Positions 13,901 to 25,284 of a stretch of 64,000 bases of DNA are shown here, piece by piece. The DNA comes from Lepturacanthus savala (taxonomy: Eukaryota; Chordata; Actinopteri; Scombriformes; Trichiuridae). Positions within the stretch are counted from its first letter, which is position 1. Each line of letters starts with the position of its first letter. The stretch covers positions 434,001 to 498,000 of the forward strand of contig CM060474.1 of the NCBI GenBank assembly GCA_030544235.1. Reading direction: 5' to 3'. The notes below the pieces were generated by a model. The model did not search any database and was not told the DNA's origin. It saw nothing but the letters and a program-made list of their open reading frames with translations. The translations under genes and the position numbers were made by a program.

Positions 13901-16900
13901 TTCACCTGGAAAAGCTATTGTTTTCATGTGGTTTGTGTTTTAAAGTTTTTATTGCTCCATATGCATTCTCTCGGTCTGAAGAGCCCAAAAAGACAAAAAG
14001 CTATATAGGCCTAAATCAGTACAATATTTTTATAGAAAAACTTATTTACCTTTTACTTTATGTGAAATGGTGTAGTTTTGGATCAGAAATTCACCTGGAA
14101 AAGCTATTGTTTTCATGTGGTTTGTGTTTTAAAGTTTTTTATTGCTCCATATGCATTCTCTCGGTCGGAAGAGCACAAAAAGACCAAAAGCTATGTAGGC
14201 CTAAATCAGTACAATATTTTTACAGAAAATCTTATTTACCTTTTACTATATGTAAAATGGTATAGTTTTGGATCAGAAATTCACCTGGAAAAGCTATTGT
14301 TTTCATGTGGTTTGTGTTTTAAAGTTTTTATTGCTCCATATGCATTCTCTCGGTCTGAAGAGCCCAAAAAGACAAAAAGCTATATAGGCCTAAATCAGTA
14401 CAATATTTTCATAGAAAAACTTATTTACCTTTTACTTTATGTGAAATGGTATAGTTTTGGATCAGAAATTCACCTGGAAAAGCTATTGTTTTCATGTGGT
14501 TTGTGTTTTAAAGTTTTTATTGCTCCATATGCATTCTCTCGGTCTGAAGAGCCCAAAAAGACAAAAAGCTATATAGGCCTAAATCAGTACAATATTTTTA
14601 TAGAAAAACTTATTTACCTTTTACTTTATGTGAAATGGTGTAGTTTTGGATCAGAAATTCACCTGGAAAAGCTATTGTTTTCATGTGGTTTGTGTTTTAA
14701 AGTTTTTATTGCTCCATATGCATTCTCTCGGTCTGAAGAGCCCAAAAAGACAAAAAGCTATGTAGGCCTAAATCAGTACAATATTTTTACAGAAAATCTT
14801 ATTTACCTTTTACTTTATGTGAAATTGTATAGTTTTGGATCAGAAATTCACCTGGAAAAGCTATTGTTTTCATGTGGTTTGTGTTTTAAAGTTTTTATTG
14901 CTCCATATGCATTCTCTCGGTCTGAAGAGCCCAAAAAGACAAAAAGCTATATAGGCCTAAATCAGTACAATATTTTTATAGAAAAACTTATTTACCTTTT
15001 ACTTTATGTGAAATGGTGTAGTTTTGGATCAGAAATTCACCTGGAAAAGCTATTGTTTTCATGTGGTTTGTGTTTTAAAGTTTTTTATTGCTCCATATGC
15101 ATTCTCTCGGTCTGAAGAGCCCAAAAAGACAAAAAGCTATATAGGCCTAAATCAGTACAATATTTTCATAGAAAAACTTATTTACCTTTTACTTTATGTG
15201 AAATGGTATAGTTTTGGATCAGAAATTCACCTGGAAAAGCTATTATTTTCATGTGGTTTGTGTTTTAAAGTTTTTATTGCTCCATATGCATTCTCTCGGT
15301 CTGAAGAGCCCAAAAAGACAAAAAGCTATATAGGCCTAAATCAGTACAATATTTTTATAGAAAAACTTATTTACCTTTTACTTTATGTGAAATGGTGTAG
15401 TTTTGGATCAGAAATTCACCTGGAAAAGCTGTTGTTTTCATGTGGTTTGTGTTTTAAAGTTTTTATTGCTCCATATGCATTCTCTCGGTCTGAAGAGCCC
15501 AAAAAGACAAAAAGCTATGTAGGCCTAAATCAGTACAAGATTTTTACACAAAATCTTATTTACCTTTTACTTTATGTGAAATGGTATAGTTTTGGATCAG
15601 AAATTCACCTGGAAAAGCTATTGTTTTCATGTGGTTTGTGTTTTAAAGTTTTTATTGCTCCATATGCATTCTCTCGGTCTGAAGAGCCCAAAAAGACAAA
15701 AAGCTATATAGGCCTAAATCAGTACAATATTTTTATAGAAAAACTTATTTACCTTTTACTTTATGTGAAATGGTGTAGTTTTGGATCAGAAATTCACCTG
15801 GAAAAGCTATTGTTTTCATGTGGTTTGTGTTTTAAAGTTTTTATTGCTCCATATGCATTCTCTCGGTCTGAAGAGCCCAAAAAGACAAAAAGCTATATAG
15901 GCCTAAATCAGTACAATATTTTCATAGAAAAACTTATTTACCTTTTACTTTATGTGAAATGGTATAGTTTTGGATCAGAAATTCACCTGGAAAAGCTATT
16001 GTTTTCATGTGGTTTGTGTTTTAAAGTTTTTATTGCTCCATATGCATTCTCTCGGTCTGAAGAGCACAAAAAGACAAAAAGCTATATAAGCCTAAGTCAG
16101 AACAATATTTTTATAGAAAATCTTATTTACCTTTAACTTTATGTGAAATGGTACAGTTTTGGATCAGAAATTCACCTGGAAAAGCTATTGTTTTCATGTG
16201 GTTTGTGTTTTAAAGTTTTTATTGCTCCATATGCATTCTCTCGGTTGGAAGAGCACAAAAAGACCAAAAGCTATGTAGGCCTAAATCAGTACAATATTTT
16301 TACAGAAAATCTTATTTACCTTTTACTATATGTAAAATGGTATAGTTTTGGATCAGAAATTCACCTGGAAAAGCTATTGTTTTCATGTGGTTTGTGTTTT
16401 AAAGTTTTTATTGCTCCATATGCATTCTCTCGGTCTGAAGAGCCCAAAAAGACAAAAAGCTATATAGGCCTAAATCAGTACAATATTTTTATAGAAAAAC
16501 TTATTTACCTTTTACTTTATGTGAAATGGTGTAGTTTTGGATCAGAAATTCACCTGGAAAAGCTATTGTTTTCATGTGGTTTGTGTTTTAAAGTTTTTAT
16601 TGCTCCATATGCATTCTCTCGGTCTGAAGAGCCCAAAAAGACAAAAAGCTATATAGGCCTAAATCAGTACAATATTTTCATAGAAAAACTTATTTACCTT
16701 TTACTTTATGTGAAATGGTATAGTTTTGGATCAGAAATTCACCTGGAAAAGCTATTGTTTTCATGTGGTTTGTGTTTTAAAGTTTTTATTGCTCCATATG
16801 CATTCTCTCGGTCTGAAGAGCACAAAAAGACAAAAAGCTATATAAGCCTAAGTCAGAACAATATTTTTATAGAAAATCTTATTTACCTTTAACTTTATGT

Positions 16901-19124
16901 GAAATGGTACAGTTTTGGATCAGAAATTCACCTGGAAAAGCTATTGTTTTCATGTGGTTTGTGTTTTAAAGTTTTTATTGCTCCATATGCATTCTCTCGG
17001 TTGGAAGAGCACAAAAAGACCAAAAGCTATGTAGGCCTAAATCAGTACAATATTTTTACAGAAAATCTTATTTACCTTTTACTATATGTAAAATGGTATA
17101 GTTTTGGATCAGAAATTCACCTGGAAAAGCTATTGTTTTCATGTGGTTTGTGTTTTAAAGTTTTTATTGCTCCATATGCATTCTCTCGGTCTGAAGAGCC
17201 CAAAAAGACAAAAAGCTATGTAGGCCTAAATCAGTACAAGATTTTTACACAAAATCTTATTTACCTTTTACTTTATGTGAAATGGTATAGTTTTGGATCA
17301 GAAATTCACCTGGAAAAGCTATTGTTTTCATGTGGTTTGTGTTTTAAAGTTTTTATTGCTCCATATGCATTCTCTCGGTCTGAAGAGCCCAAAAAGACAA
17401 AAAGCTATATAGGCCTAAATCAGTACAATATTTTTATAGAAAAACTTATTTACCTTTTACTTTATGTGAAATGGTGTAGTTTTGGATCAGAAATTCACCT
17501 GGAAAAGCTATTGTTTTCATGTGGTTTGTGTTTTAAAGTTTTTATTGCTCCATATGCATTCTCTCGGTCTGAAGAGCCCAAAAAGACAAAAAGCTATATA
17601 GGCCTAAATCAGTACAATATTTTCATAGAAAAACTTATTTACCTTTTACTTTATGTGAAATGGTATAGTTTTGGATCAGAAATTCACCTGGAAAAGCTAT
17701 TGTTTTCATGAGGTTTGTGTTTTAAAGTTTTTATTGCGCCATATGCATTCTCTCGGTCTGAAGAGCCCAAAAAGACAAAAAGCTATATAGGCCTAAATCA
17801 GTACAATATTTTTATAGAAAAACTTATTTATCTTTTACTTTATGTGAAATGGTATAGTTTTGGATCAGAAATTCACTTGGAAAAGCTATTGTTTTCAATG
17901 TGGTTTGTGTTTTAAAGTTTTTATTGCTCCATATGCATTCTCTCAGTCGGAAGAGCACAAAAAGACCAAAAGCTATGTAGGCCTAAATCAGTACAATATT
18001 TTTATAGAAAAACTTATTTACCTTTTACTTTATGTGAAATGGTATAGTTTTGGATCGGAAATTCACCTGGAACAGCTATTGTTTTCATGTGGTTTGTGTT
18101 TTAAAGTTTTTATTGCTCCATATGCATTCTCTCGGTCTGAAGAGCCCAAAAAGACAAAAAGCTATATAGGCCTAAATCAGTACAATATTTTTATAGAAAA
18201 ACTCATTTACCTTTTACTTTATGTGAAATGGTATAGTTTTGGATCAGAAATTCACCTGGAAAAGCTATTGTTTTCATGTGGTGTGTGTTTTAAAGTTTTT
18301 ATTGCTCCATATGCATTCTCTCGGTCTGAAGAGCCCAAAAAGACAAAAAGCTATATAGGCCTAAATCAGTACAATATTTTTATAGAAAAACTTATTTACC
18401 TTTTACTTTATATGAAATGGTATAGTTTTGGATCAGAAATTCACCTGGAAAAGCTATTGTTTTCATGTGGTTTGTGTTTTAAAGTTTTTATTGCTCCATA
18501 TGCATTCTCTCGGTCGGAAGAGCACAAATAGACCAAAAGCTATGTAGGCCTAAATCAGTACAATATTTTTACAGAAAATCTTATTTACCTTTTACTATAT
18601 GGAAAATGGTATAGTTTTGGATCAGAAATTCACCTGGAAAAGCTATTGTTTTCATGTGGTTTGTGTTTTAAAGTTTTTATTGCTCCATATGCATTCTCTC
18701 GGTCTGAAGAGCCCAAAAAGACAAAAAGCTATATAGGCCTAAATCAGTACAATATTTTTATAGAAAAACTTATTTACCTTTTACTTTATGTGAAATGGTA
18801 TAGTTTTGGATCAGAAATTCACCTGGAAAAGCTATTGTTTTCATGTGGTTTGTGTTTTAAAGTTTTTATTGCTCCATATGCATTCTCTCGGTCGGAAGAG
18901 CACAAAAAGACCAAAAGCTATGTAGGCCTAAATCAGTACAATATTTTTACAGAAAATCTTATTTACCTTTTACTATATGTAAAATGGTATAGTTTTGGAT
19001 TAGAAATTCACCTGGAAAAGCTATTGTTTTCATGTGGTTTGTGTTTTAAAGTTTTTATTGCTCCATATGCATTCTCTCGGTCTGAAGAGCCCAAAAAGAC
19101 AAAAAGCTATATAGGCCTAAATCA
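4978..19124 (+). repeat. 189-bp tandem satellite, plus-oriented homogeneous block
   Basis: About 75 units of the same 189-bp satellite in opposite orientation to the first block. Most are 189 bases; a subclass is 190 because of an extra T in AAAGTTTTTTATTGC. That subclass recurs in units whose equivalent positions are 6512, 7458, 8026, 8783, 11052, 12943, 14078 and 15024; every interval is a whole number of units plus one base. Other marker variants (GAAATTGTATAG near 6311, 7257, 13688, 14823; TTTAACTTTATG near 5733, 9893, 12164, 16136, 16892; GGATGAGAAATTC near 9543, 10866) also recur at whole-unit spacings. This is higher-order structure produced by multi-unit duplication. Confidence 0.97.
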
Positions 19125-19996
19125 GTTCAATATTTTTATAGAAAATATCATTTACCATTTACTATATGTAAAATGGTATTGTTTTGGATCAGAAATTCAC
19201 CTGGAAAAGCTATTGTTTTCATGTGGTTTATGTTTTAAAGTTTTTATTGCTCCATATGCATTCTCTCGGTCGGAAGAGCACAATGAGGTAAAAAGCCATG
19301 TACATCTAAATCAGTGAAATATTTTTACAGAAAATCTTATTTACCTTTTACTTTGTGTGAAATGGTATAGTTTGGGATTAGAATTTCATCTGGGAAAGCT
19401 ATTGTTTTCATTTGGTTCATGTTTTAAACTTTTTATGGCTCCCGAAGCTTTCTCTCGGTCTGAAGAGCACAATAAGATAAAAAGTGATGTACGTCTAAAT
19501 CAGTGCAATATTTTTACAGAAAATCTTGTTTACCTTTTACTTTACGTAAAACGGTATAGTTTTGAACTACAAATTCACCTGGAAAAGCTATTGTTTTCAT
19601 GTGGTTCATGTTTTAAACTTTTTATGGCTCCAGAAGCATTCTCTCGGTCTGAAGAGCCTAAAAGATAAAAAGGTATGTAGGCCTAATCAGGCCTACATAC
19701 CTTTCAAGATTTTCTGTAAAACCATAAGAGTTTTACAGAAAATCTTGTTTACCTTTGATTTTATGTACAATGGTATAGTTTTACATTAAGAATTCACCTG
19801 GGAAAGCTATTGTTTTCATGTGGTTCATGTTTTAAAGTTTTTATGGCTCCAGAATCTTTCTCTCATTCTGAAGAGCACAATAAGATAGAAAGCTATGTCT
19901 GCCTAATCAGTGCAATATTTTTTTACAGAAAATCTTATTTACCTTTCATTTTATGTGCAATGGTATAGTTTTGGATTAGAAATTCACCTGGGAAAG
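19125..19996 (+). repeat. Diverged edge of the satellite array
   Basis: The last four to five units carry many private substitutions (GGTTCATG for GGTTTGTG, ATGGCTCCAGAAGC for TTGCTCCATATGC, GGGAAAG for GGAAAAG) and include a local rearrangement at 19669-19747. Divergence rising toward the boundary is the classic sign of an array homogenised in its interior but not at its edge. The array ends at CACCTGGGAAAG, immediately before the non-satellite edge module. The small satellite block at 43800-44504 shares these edge-specific variants. Confidence 0.9.
19669..19747. repeat. Two adjacent perfect hairpins from a micro-inversion
   Basis: 15-base arms 19669-19683 and 19690-19704 (AAGGTATGTAGGCC core, 6-base loop), followed directly by 18-base arms 19705-19722 and 19730-19747 (CAAGATTTTCTGTAAAAC, 7-base loop). 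Both halves are satellite sequence, so a short stretch of a unit has been re-copied in inverted orientation between its normal neighbours. Confidence 0.9.
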
Positions 19997-20378
19997 TCCG
20001 ATATCGTTTTCCAGACATCCAGAATCCAGACATCTATAGTAACAAAGTGAAATTCTTTTGGCATAAAGGTCACCACTGGGGTTATTACAGGAACAGCACA
20101 AAGGTGACAGAAGGCCACATGAATTTAAATAATTTCATCAAGAAGCCATGGGAAGGCCTTGTTCAATCTCAAATATAAGGCTTTACATACACCAGTGGGT
20201 ACAAGGAAGAACAACTGTGTCAACAACAGTGGTCAAACGCACTCTAGTGCCTGAAATGCCTATACTAACATTAAATTAAAAGTTAAAATTTATTGTGAGT
20301 ATGTAATGATGTTGTTGTTGAAATCAATGTCTGTAATGATGAGAAGTAAAGTTAAAGAAAAACTAGACAATTCACGCG
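19997..20378 (+). repeat. Satellite-edge module, copy 1, with a degraded ORF
   Basis: Non-satellite sequence that directly follows the array edge. The same sequence follows the small satellite block at 44505-44880 and appears inverted at the window end. It contains an unrecognised reading frame (FPDIQNPDIYSNK ... KKPWEGLVQSQ), interrupted here by TAA at 20176-20178 and open in copy 2. The left and middle copies stop matching right after GACAATTCAC (20374 here, 44880 there), a sharp breakpoint. I do not recognise the encoded peptide; it looks like an exon or transposon fragment carried with the satellite edge. Confidence 0.8.
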
Positions 20379-20884
20379 GAAATTGTGAGTTGGGTCTGGG
20401 CTGTTGGGAGTCCTTGCTGGAGTTTTATAATGGTCGTGATACCATGGATGGGATGCTGGGGTCCTCTTTATTAATACTACAAAGTTTGATGGTTGTGGGG
20501 ACTTTAAATCCAAAGTTATTGATGAAAAACTATTGACCAATCAGCTTTCATGTCTTTTAGAGAAATCAGCTCAGTCACGAAGCTGTGGTCTTTCCATGGT
20601 GATGATGACATCACTGACACAGACCAACTGCTTCTAACTCAAAAATTCTGAATTCTATCATCTAAGATATTTTCCAACATCATCATTGAGGAGGGTATTC
20701 TTATGAGATGCCATGTCTTTGATATGTAGCTATATACCTCCTTAATACATTATTTTATTTAAATTAATTTATTCATGTATTCATGTCACTTGCATAAAAT
20801 ATCTATATCTAATGTATTAATATCCATGTATAACATACTTAACCTAAAACCTTCACAGTACATCTATGTATGTTATTAAAATCC
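20379..20884. other. No gene seen
   Basis: AT-rich sequence with short meaningless frames. It holds nothing I recognise and is present inverted in the right arm (63336-63840). Confidence 0.6.
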
Positions 20885-21557
20885 TCAGACATTAGATTCT
20901 AGATTCAAAGTTCACTTTATTGTCATTTCACTCCACATTTACATTCAGTCTGAAATTAAATTGCTTCTCATCATTGACATTACATAAAAAATGGTGATTA
21001 AATGATTACTAAAAAATTCTATCTATAAAAAAATATATTTTCAATCACATATTTAAAAACAGTATTTCACAGCATTAATAACCAAATAATTTCAGAGGTT
21101 CAGTAAAAGGTGCTTCAATGTCTCCAATCCAGTGCTGTTTAAAGTAATTCAGACATGTCCTTAAATCAGTTCAAACCTTGTCCTTGGTTGTTGTCCAGCT
21201 GGGGGGGTGGTGTGTGTTTGGGGGGTTCAGGGTATCAGTGAGTGTGTGTGTGGGGGGATTCAGTCCACTTGAAGCCCTACAGCTTGTAAAACCTGTTGAT
21301 CATAGTGAAGGGTGGAGTGGGTCTTTGATGGTGGAGGTAGCTGTGTGAATGCATTGCTGTTGGTAGAGCGCCATCAGGATGAGACAGGAGCAGCAACGGT
21401 TCTGTAGGCAGTCTTCATCAGTCCTAATTGGCTGTTTTTGTTGTCCATGGAAACTACAGCTCCTGAACCAGGAAGTGATGTTGTAGGTCAGGATGCTGTC
21501 AGTGGAGCCGCTGTAGAAGGTGGTAAAGTGAGCAGACCAGTTACTATCAATGACCAT
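20885..21557 (-). mobile_element. 3' end of a non-LTR retrotransposon, left-arm copy
   Basis: Reading on the minus strand, an 85-codon frame (21557 to 21300) resembles the extreme C-terminus of fish L2/Rex-like ORF2 proteins: a FYSGSTDSILTYNITSWF segment, a Cys-rich stretch, then a KDPLHPS segment. It is followed by a 3' untranslated stretch ending near GACAATAAAGTGAACTTTG, a tail typical of these elements. No reverse transcriptase or endonuclease precedes it, so the copy is strongly 5' truncated. The family assignment rests on the tail and the short C-terminal similarity only. Confidence 0.6.
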
Positions 21558-22024
21558 TAAAATTCTTTAGTGATATTACAGTGTAGATGCATTAACTGGA
21601 AAAACACAACAACCAAGCAGATTATAAAATGACTAATAAGTCTTGCTTGTTCTCTACTCCTACTCCATGTTTCTCCACAGTAAGTCAACATGGTCATTGT
21701 TAGAATGATGCATATAAGTTATCCCATATTTACTTATTTCCATTCTTTTATTCTTTGTTCTGCATAACATGACAGTATAAGTTTGTGTGTGTATCTTCCA
21801 GGTGGACAATGGAGATGTTGCAGCTGTTGACTTGACCAAGATCTGAACTTCCTTCCAACTGTTCAATGATTTTACCAGGTTCCTGTCGTAATGACAAGAA
21901 TACCTACCTAACTTAGGAATTTAGCTGACCTGTTTACATTCTAGAGAAAGGAAAACAAAACCTTGTATTAGTTAGACATTTACGCACAGTGACGACTTTC
22001 AAAGTCTCAAGGGGACAACCAAAA
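21558..22024. other. No gene seen
   Basis: Only short frames and no recognisable motif. Mirrored in the right arm at 62195-62661. Confidence 0.55.
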
Positions 22025-23003
22025 CTATATAAAATGCATCAATATGTAGCTGCAGTATTTGGCAAATGCAGACAGACATGTGGCACAGGACAAACAAATT
22101 GGTGGGGTGGTGGAGAGAGGGATACAGAGAGCGTACCCGTGCTCTGTTTCTATCTGCACCACAAGAGGAGTTGCAAAAGGAAAAAGACCAGTACTGCCAA
22201 ACGCCAACTTGATTGGGACCTGTCGCCGAACCGCTACCCTCTTGCTCATGGGTTCCTTGACTCGTGCGATGTAAACCAGCATGTCCGGCGGCCCGAGAAC
22301 CTTTTTCCGAAACTTTTGATCAGCCTCTGGATTGTTCAATTCCAGTCCGATCAGCTTCACAGTTTCGGGTAGGTCCACATACATGCACAGGTGATTGTGC
22401 CGAAAGCGCCGCTGACGTGGCCATCCTCGATGTCGACATTCCTCGTCACCATGACACGCGCGCCGACTTTGATGTTGTCTGGCAGATCCCTCCTGTTGCC
22501 CTTGAAGCCCCAGGGGATCCTTTTCCGATAATCCTCCGCAGGAATGTTGACGACAGTCAACCCAAGGGCTGCAACGGTGGTTGCATCGTGGGCGTCCACC
22601 TCCTTGTTTGTCGCAAAGATGTGAAGGGCATCCACCGGACAATGTTGGGCGTCGACGACACACTGCTCGAGCGGAGCTTTGTCGTCGACGGAAAGTGGTT
22701 CGTTCTTCTGCTTTGTGCACGGTCTGTTCAACAGCTCAGCAAAAGACCGGTCGTCCTTTTGCCACATGATTTCCGTCAAGGTGACCATCTGGAAAGAACT
22801 CCAGAGGTCAAGGAAATCATCCTCACGCACACAGAGCGGCTTGGCCCTGCCAAGGGGCGGCAGCTAGTAAAAGTCCCCAACCGTCAAGACTGACATGCCT
22901 CCAAAGGGCCTCTTGTTGCCTTTGATTTGTTGCAACTGCCAGTGCACAGGCAAAGAGGTCCTTGGAAATCATAGAGATCTCGTCAATGATCAAGATTTAA
23001 CTT
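22025..23003 (-). pseudogene. Pif1-type helicase of a Helitron-like element, C-terminal part, left-arm copy
   Basis: Read on the minus strand from about 23003. The frame opens at the Walker B region (LIIDEISMISKDLF), passes motif III (VGDFY then a TAG in place of the Gln codon of QLPP), then CVREDDFLDLW, MWQKDDRSFAELLNR, ALHIFATNKEVDAH and VGARVMVTRNVDIEDGHVSG (motifs V/VI of Pif1 helicases). A frameshift near 22380-22392 moves the following DLPETVKLIGLELNNPEAD segment into another frame. The Walker A half and any HUH Rep domain are absent: the sequence goes straight from the RY-repeat region into Walker B. Pif1-like helicases of this kind are the usual C-terminal half of Helitron RepHel proteins. 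Unlike the right-arm copy, this one retains the 7 bases near 22725. Non-functional. Confidence 0.85.
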
Positions 23004-23038
23004 CGTCCAACGCGCTGCCGGAAAGCAAGGTCTGTGCT

Positions 23039-23524
23039 TTACCGTGTCTGGATGTAAGACTTCTGATGCTGCTGGAAAGCAGGGTTGTTTCTGTACTGGT
23101 TGCGGATGTAAGATTTCATTGCAGATTTCTGCCGTTGCCGGGAAGCAAGGTCAGTCTTGTACCGCATTTGAATGTGTGATTTCTGCCGCTCCCTGAAAGC
23201 AAGATTGGTGCTGTACTGCTTCCGAACGCAAGACTTCATTGAAGATTTATGACGCGCTTGGAATACAGGGTCAGTGTTCTACCGCTTCATTAAGTAAGTC
23301 CTCTTTTTGTGCCGATGCTGAATATAGCTTGCCCTCATTGCCTGTAACTTCTTCTCCTGAAATTCTGATCTACTGGCATATTGCAGTTTTTCAGACTGAC
23401 GTCTGCCAGTGGTTCTCTTTTCACCAGAAGGCAGACGTTTGCTGATCGCACTTGCTCGACGTGCAGTTTTCCTGCATCTGCTCGAGCCAACTCTTGAAAC
23501 GTACTGCTTCGTTTTCTCACACAA
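23039..23524 (-). pseudogene. Basic RY/RQK tandem-repeat region of the Helitron-like protein, left-arm copy
   Basis: On the minus strand one frame encodes imperfect repeats of about 20 residues built on RY-x-T/N-x-x-AFRERQKS-x-I-x (examples KQYSTNLAFRERQKS, RYKTDLASRQRQKS, NQYRNNPAFQQHQKS). Two units have a stop exactly at the Tyr codon of the RY motif (TAC to TAG and TAC to TAA). Such Arg/Lys/Gln-rich repeats sit N-terminal to the Rep-helicase in fish Helitron-like proteins; their role is not established. The frame lies one base out from the preceding protease frame, and the helicase begins just downstream. Confidence 0.75.
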
Positions 23525-24381
23525 CTACACCAACGCTGATGTAGTTGGTTGGACGCTGGTTCTGGCACAGCATCTGGAGTGAGAACCGTGTCAGCTTCAC
23601 ATTCTGAGGTGTTTCCTTCAAGAAAAACTGTACGTTGGAAGACCTCCTGACCGCAGCTTTGGTCCAGTGCAGCATCTGGAATGATAATCAAATCGTCTCC
23701 CAGTTCAAGGGTGTCACCATCTAGAAGAAACGCACTTGGTTCGGTTTCAGCTTCTGACAAGACTGCAACATTATCCGTAGTCACATCACTGTAGTCCCTG
23801 GAGAAGGAAACAGGCATAAGCTCATAGCTGGCATAAGATCCACGATCCTGCAAAAGCTTATGCACGTGGTCGACCAGATCACTGAAGTCAAGGAAGGTCA
23901 GCATTATTGCAGTGCCGCTATGGTATGGAAAACCGGTGGCTGACCTCGAGTGAGAATCAAAGAAACCATAGCGGCCTGTGTCGTCACGAAAAACTGCTAA
24001 GCATTCAGGTGTGACCAGAAGAACTGCATGGCGGACATCAAGAGCCAAGCACTGAAGTTGAGAGGCAAAGGGCAGCGATACTTGACTTTGCAGACTGTTT
24101 TCTGCAACCTTGAGTGGTCCAACCATGAGATCCATTGAGTTCATGGTAACATGATAGGAATGATCATCAGTAAAGACACATTTTGGCATCTGCTCAAGGG
24201 TCAAGTAATTATGTGTAAAAGTACCATCTGCAATAAGCTGCCATTTCACACCTACATAGTGCGTCTCCCTGAGAAAGCACTCTATCCAGAGAAACCCTAT
24301 TGAATTGCAACCCCTCGTTGTGATATGCAAGAAAAGTAAGAGCCATGCTGGTGCACTGTTCACCCGCAAGACATCAGAATG
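23335..24381 (-). pseudogene. C76-like cysteine protease exon, left-arm copy
   Basis: Exon starting at 24381 after a TTTCAG acceptor. It shows the layout of papain-fold proteases related to peptidase family C76, a fold also found in fish Helitron-like proteins: a GEQCTSMAL segment with the presumed catalytic Cys, then DVRHAVLLV, then GRYGFFDSHSRSATGFP with the presumed Asp-His, then a GTAIMLTF strand. A 1-base frameshift after the SQGDAL segment (about 120 bases into the exon) puts the Cys in a different frame from the Asp-His, so no intact enzyme is encoded. The lesion is shared with the right arm. An acidic tail (residues about 200-290 of the long frame) precedes the basic repeats. The likely role is processing of the element's own polyprotein or deubiquitinase-like activity; this is inference. 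Confidence 0.75.
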
Positions 24382-24567
24382 CTGAAATGAAGAAATGCAT
24401 TGTGTTACATCTCTACCATGGAAATAAACACTGTTGCAGACATTGTAAAGCAGTACAATTCTCTATCCATGTTATCACCATAAAAAAATATGAAATATGA
24501 AAACAAAAAGAGACCATTTTTAAAAAATGTTATCAATATCTATAAAATTAGGAATATGTAAACGTAC

Positions 24568-25284
24568 CTCTGCCATCAGCTCCAGGACCTCAGGCCACAC
24601 CGGGTTCAGAGGGATGGAGGGCACGGTCTTCTACTTCCTCAGTATTCTGTGTCTGTAAAGAAAAAAGGCAGAGTTTGGATTAAGAAGTGCATAGGAGACA
24701 AAACACAAAAGAAAAACTGTTGGCATTGTAAATATAAATAGGAAACAAAAACAAAGGGTTAAAAATAATAAAAAGATAATGACCAAAAACTATGCAATTA
24801 AATCACAACATTATGTGCAGATAAAAAGCAGATAGCCATGAGCAGCAGTAGGTTATGGTAGAAAATACATTAGTTATTTCAGTAAACTTTCAAAGAAACA
24901 GTATCAGCCTATGTTACCTTCTTGGTGGGACCCACCTGGGTCCACCGAGGAGGGAAGGAAGAACCAGAGACTGGAGCCTTGGCCTTCACAGACACTTCCC
25001 GTGAAACCTGTGAGGTTGGAGGTGTGAGCGGAGTCAAGCAGGCCCTTGGCGGAGTCTGTGAAAACAATGACAGAGTTTACAATAAAATAGTGCATAAGAG
25101 ACACCAGACAAACAGAAAGTTAAAATCCACAATACAGCAGTTATTCTGTAAAATGTTCACACAACCAATAATGGTAGGTAACACACCTTCTTGGCCTGAG
25201 CCACACTAGTCCCTCCAAGAGGACTGGAAGGACGAGGTACAGGGGTCTCGACCTCCACAGACACTCCTGGTGAGACCGGTGTGG
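24568..25284 (-). pseudogene. Three Pro/Ser-rich exons with tandemly duplicated introns, left-arm copy
   Basis: Minus-strand exons at 25284-25187 (VSPGVSVEVETPVPRPSS ... AQAKK), 25055-24918 (TPPRACLTPLTPPTSQVSRE ... GPTKK) and 24652-24568 (NPVWPEVLELMAE before the donor). Each is bounded by AG and GT, in phase 0 for the first two, and each of the first two ends in a Lys-Lys codon pair. Their introns also resemble one another (ACTGTATTGTG and CTGCTGCT landmarks), so exon plus intron was duplicated as a unit. The third exon contains a frameshift. They link the SGNH-like exon to the protease exon. The left copy retains 73 intron bases (about 24670-24742) lost from the right arm. Confidence 0.65.

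Noticed and set aside
12943..14265. A 440-codon protein in the satellite
   Set aside because: It starts at TTG, is entirely made of the 63-codon satellite unit, and changes frame wherever a 190-base unit occurs. Treated as a by-product of unit length.
5029..19124. CENP-B box in the satellite (CGGTTGGAA-like words)
   Set aside because: The words TCTCGGTTGGAAGAGC only partly resemble the 17-base box, and the essential CGGG half is absent in the units read.
1..19996. Regular direct repeats suggesting a CRISPR array
   Set aside because: The repeats are contiguous 189-base units with no unique spacers, no cas genes and a eukaryotic context; this is satellite DNA.
22264..22893. A 209-codon plus-strand frame
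   Set aside because: It is the antisense of the Pif1 helicase remnant, whose motifs are readable on the minus strand. The same applies to mirrored frames at 61359-61955.
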